Assembly (NCBI GenBank): GCA_914767715.1
Contig: OU612066.1
Coordinates: 4,595,001-4,659,000 of the forward strand
Length of the DNA: 64,000 nucleotides
Reading direction: 5' to 3'
DNA from: Membranipora membranacea
Taxonomy: Eukaryota > Bryozoa > Gymnolaemata > Cheilostomatida > Membraniporidae
How positions within the stretch are numbered: the stretch's first letter is position 1; each line of letters starts with the position of its first letter. The notes below the pieces were generated by a model, which was not told the origin of the DNA, searched no databases, and saw nothing but the letters and a program-made list of their open reading frames with translations. This document shows positions 61,691-64,000 of the stretch, piece after piece. The translations under genes were made by a program, and so were the position numbers.

Positions 61691-62420
61691 TTCAATCGCT
61701 GTCATATAATAATGTATTACCGGGGAGGTGGTGCTGCGCTCTTTGTAAAATCTTCATATAAATTCTCTATAATAAGTCAATTAAGTGTTAAACTGTCCAA
61801 ATTTTGTGACTCGGTTTGGATAAAAACAAAATAAAGCAATCAGAATCATAACTTCAGCCCCCAAACAATTTTCTGTCACATCTGGCCGCTTGCTCCTAAA
61901 TTTACATACTCTCCACAGTAGAAGGAATTTTCTTTTTCAAAATTTTGTCAAATCGAGGGTCCATAAAGGCCGTGCATCCAAGCACATACTTCATCTCGTT
62001 AGAAAATCGAACAGACATACACATCACTACGTAGCAACTGTGCAATAATTAAACCCTCATTTAGATCAAACCTAGGCAAATCAGCCTTTTTAAATATTTT
62101 TCATACATTTGTAACTAAATCAACCAAGCCTCATGAATCATTATCATTTAATCCTACCTAAAGTTGTTAACTTGTATTTTTGTTTGCCACTCTCTGTTTC
62201 TTCTTTTCTTTTTTCATCTTATTCATGCAATTTATGATACCATGCTTTCATTATCCTACACACTATATAGTATGTAACACCCTACCACTTATATCTTTTT
62301 ATTCAAGTCATTTTTTGTATCTATGTTCATGTGTATGAGGTCAACAAGTTATTTTTAATTTGCTTTAATTATAAACTTTTAGAAAACCTCAATAAATAAA
62401 TAAATAAATAAATAATTAAA
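61625..62420 (+). pseudogene. LINE endonuclease fragment and 3' tail
   Basis: At about 61710-61834 a frame encodes YYRGGGAALFVKSS, the pattern of a LINE endonuclease core. The remainder of the reverse transcriptase is missing. The 3' part is AT-rich and ends TTTTAGAAAACCTC followed by (AATA)n at 62388-62416, the same tail family as the minus-strand fragment at 7716. Internally deleted LINE copy. Confidence 0.5.
62388..62416 (+). repeat. (AATA)n microsatellite, LINE tail
   Basis: Seven repeats of AATA directly after the conserved LINE end. Confidence 0.8.
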
Positions 62421-64000
62421 CCTTTTTATCAGACAAAAATCAAAATCCAATCGCCGTTTTTTCAAGAGGAAGTCAGTTTAATTACATTTTTATTTTTAAA
62501 TTCAAAGTGATCAATGGGCAAATGCAATCTCCGTTTTTTTGGCCATGCTTATTCACAGTGATGAACTCCGGTGCATATAAAACCGGGGGAACATCAAGGC
62601 TGGACAGTTCTGGTTGGAGAGCCCTTGGAGCATGTTTTTCTGGTATGGTATAGATTGCTTTTCTGGTATCTAACTTAATTTATTATTAAAAAAATACAAA
62701 TTGATTTTAATGTCGAAAAGGCATCTCAACTATGAGCCATTAGTAAATTGAATTAATACCTACCTGTCACAAAATTCTAAATACAAATGTTGTGGATAAA
62801 TTTGATTAGATAAACAAAACACTTTTTGTATGGAGTTGCCTTCTTCCTCAACAGGAAGAAGTTAACTCCATACAAAATAAACATGAGCAAAATAAATAAA
62901 ATAGTGGTGTCTGTTCTGCTCGAGTATTCGGCCCCAAGTGGGTCGAATATGCGACAGAATACTGGTGCCCCGAGTGAATTTGGACTTACGACCTTCAAGT
63001 TTTGAGACTGATTTGCGATCATGCTGCATTATTGTCATTATATCCACTTTATTTAGCATCGATCTAGAGTAATATCCATGTGAGTACTTGTCGCAGTATC
63101 ATTTTTTGTCTCTCAGTATCAATTCAGCGTCTCTTAGTATTAATCCAGTGAGACGACAGCTGTAGTTTTGTTGCCACAGTTAGTCATAATTCAGTTATCA
63201 TTATCCGTTTCTCAGGATGTGTAGATGACGTTTCTTCTTCTCTTCATGCTGTAGTGCTGGCGTGATGCTTGTCATTCTAGCGACAAGCATGATTGTTTGT
63301 TTCCAGTGCCTGTAATAATAAGAGTTGTAATTCATCAACACATTCACATTTTGTATCAGCTAGACATTTTATTTATAGGACATTAACATTATTATTCTAT
63401 TCTCTAGATATAATTAATGCTGGATAAGATTGTATTCAAACGACCTTCCCCGAGCAAGCCGACGACATATTTAACTAAAGAGAGATTAATTACCCATTAC
63501 AACGTAAGTTGACAAAACAGCCTTTACCTCACAAATCACCAGGTCAAGCCTTGAGAAAATTATAGGGTTTGAAATTTCTTTTGAGAAGATAAAATTACAA
63601 CCATGGACAACAAAAATGTTTATAAATGATGGAAAAACTGAAGTGAATTGAAATAGAACTTGTGGGAAACTCTGGTCCAGGAAAATTGCTGGGACGGATT
63701 AACAAAATATTCATAAGGATACTGGAAAAATATTATTATTACTATGGAGGAAAAAATGGGTGGACAAATTGAAAGGAAAACAGGAGGAAAATTATGGAAA
63801 ATTGAAACCGGGGAGCTCCAGCGGCAATTTATCACTCCATTTGTATGGAATAGGTCTATAGGGCTAGTTGTCAGAGGCTGCAGACTAATCAAATAAATAC
63901 GCGTACTTAGTTGAGTTAATATCATTCCTTCATTAAAGATTGTCTGAATCCGGCTCAATCTGACAACTGGTCTGACTCTGTACACTTGGGGGATTGATTG
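62421..64000. other. No recognised gene
   Basis: Contains the hairpin at 62822 and a small one at 63263-63289 (ATGCTTGTC/GACAAGCAT). The open frame at 63620-63985 on the minus strand is not supported by motifs or splice signals. Confidence 0.4.
62822..62878. repeat. Short strong hairpin
   Basis: TTTTGTATGGAGTTGCCTTC and its inverse GAAGAAGTTAACTCCATACA pair around a CAAC loop with one small bulge. About 24 bp of stem, shorter than a typical microRNA precursor. Confidence 0.6.

Noticed and set aside
62822-62878. MicroRNA precursor
   Set aside because: The stem is only about 24 bp with a 4-nt loop, too short for a typical animal pre-miRNA; more likely a small palindromic insertion remnant.
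62930-63020. tRNA-like SINE on the minus strand
   Set aside because: Only GGTCGTAAGTCC resembles a B box; no A box or body match.
1-64000. Bacterial-type features (operons, CRISPR, Shine-Dalgarno sites)
   Set aside because: Intron-bearing genes, 5S/U2-like repeats and LINEs show eukaryotic DNA. The repeats seen have no CRISPR-like spacing.

Overview
Eukaryotic (metazoan, probably marine invertebrate) genomic DNA. The evidence is GT-AG introns, an animal-type caspase-like gene, a secreted VMO-I-like gene with a TATA box, 5S rRNA units, U2-snRNA-like and tRNA-like repeats, non-LTR retrotransposon remnants and several inverted-repeat DNA transposons. The base composition is AT-rich. I cannot name the species. 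All exon models come from reading frames and splice signals by eye, without transcript or database support.

Layout. (1) Positions 717-14303 are one apparently complete 13.6-kb DNA transposon. It has 17-bp perfect terminal inverted repeats (TIRs), TTAA on both sides, and two divergently transcribed multi-exon genes that both stay in frame from ATG to stop: a nine-exon minus-strand gene (6411-1342, 815 aa, two zinc fingers plus a transposase-like core) and an eight-exon plus-strand gene (6898-13395, 528 aa). A ~355-bp internally deleted relative of the element lies at 25287-25645. (2) 14780-15837: a minisatellite and a broken minus-strand gene. (3) 16250-19680: a 5S rDNA-like array with a head-to-head inversion. 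(4) 24540-26600: a triplicated segment with a 24-bp minisatellite. (5) 27786-28010: a repeat with a U2-snRNA-like 5' end; a second copy is at 57366-57585. (6) 29298-31610: a four-exon VMO-I-like secreted protein gene. (7) 32980-33960: a dispersed 5S composite repeat. (8) 35450-40065: a 4.6-kb TIR element with CACGTG-rich subterminal tandem arrays. (9) 41975-44182: a Harbinger-like element (TAA target duplication) carrying an in-frame five-exon gene of 182 aa. (10) 44290-49110: a second 5S array interrupted by a decayed LINE, which itself carries a 348-bp insertion. (11) 49826-51243: a foldback element and a very long hairpin. (12) 57880-59010: a LINE reverse-transcriptase remnant abutting the 3' end of a caspase-like gene (61052-59011). 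(13) 61690-62420: a LINE endonuclease remnant with an AATA-type tail.

The host-type genes are the VMO-I-like gene and the caspase-like gene. Most of the remaining recognisable sequence is mobile or repetitive. The strongest candidate for an undescribed system is the 13.6-kb two-gene TTAA transposon: its main protein has a CACTA/Transposase_21-like motif order, but its termini and target site are not those of CACTA elements.
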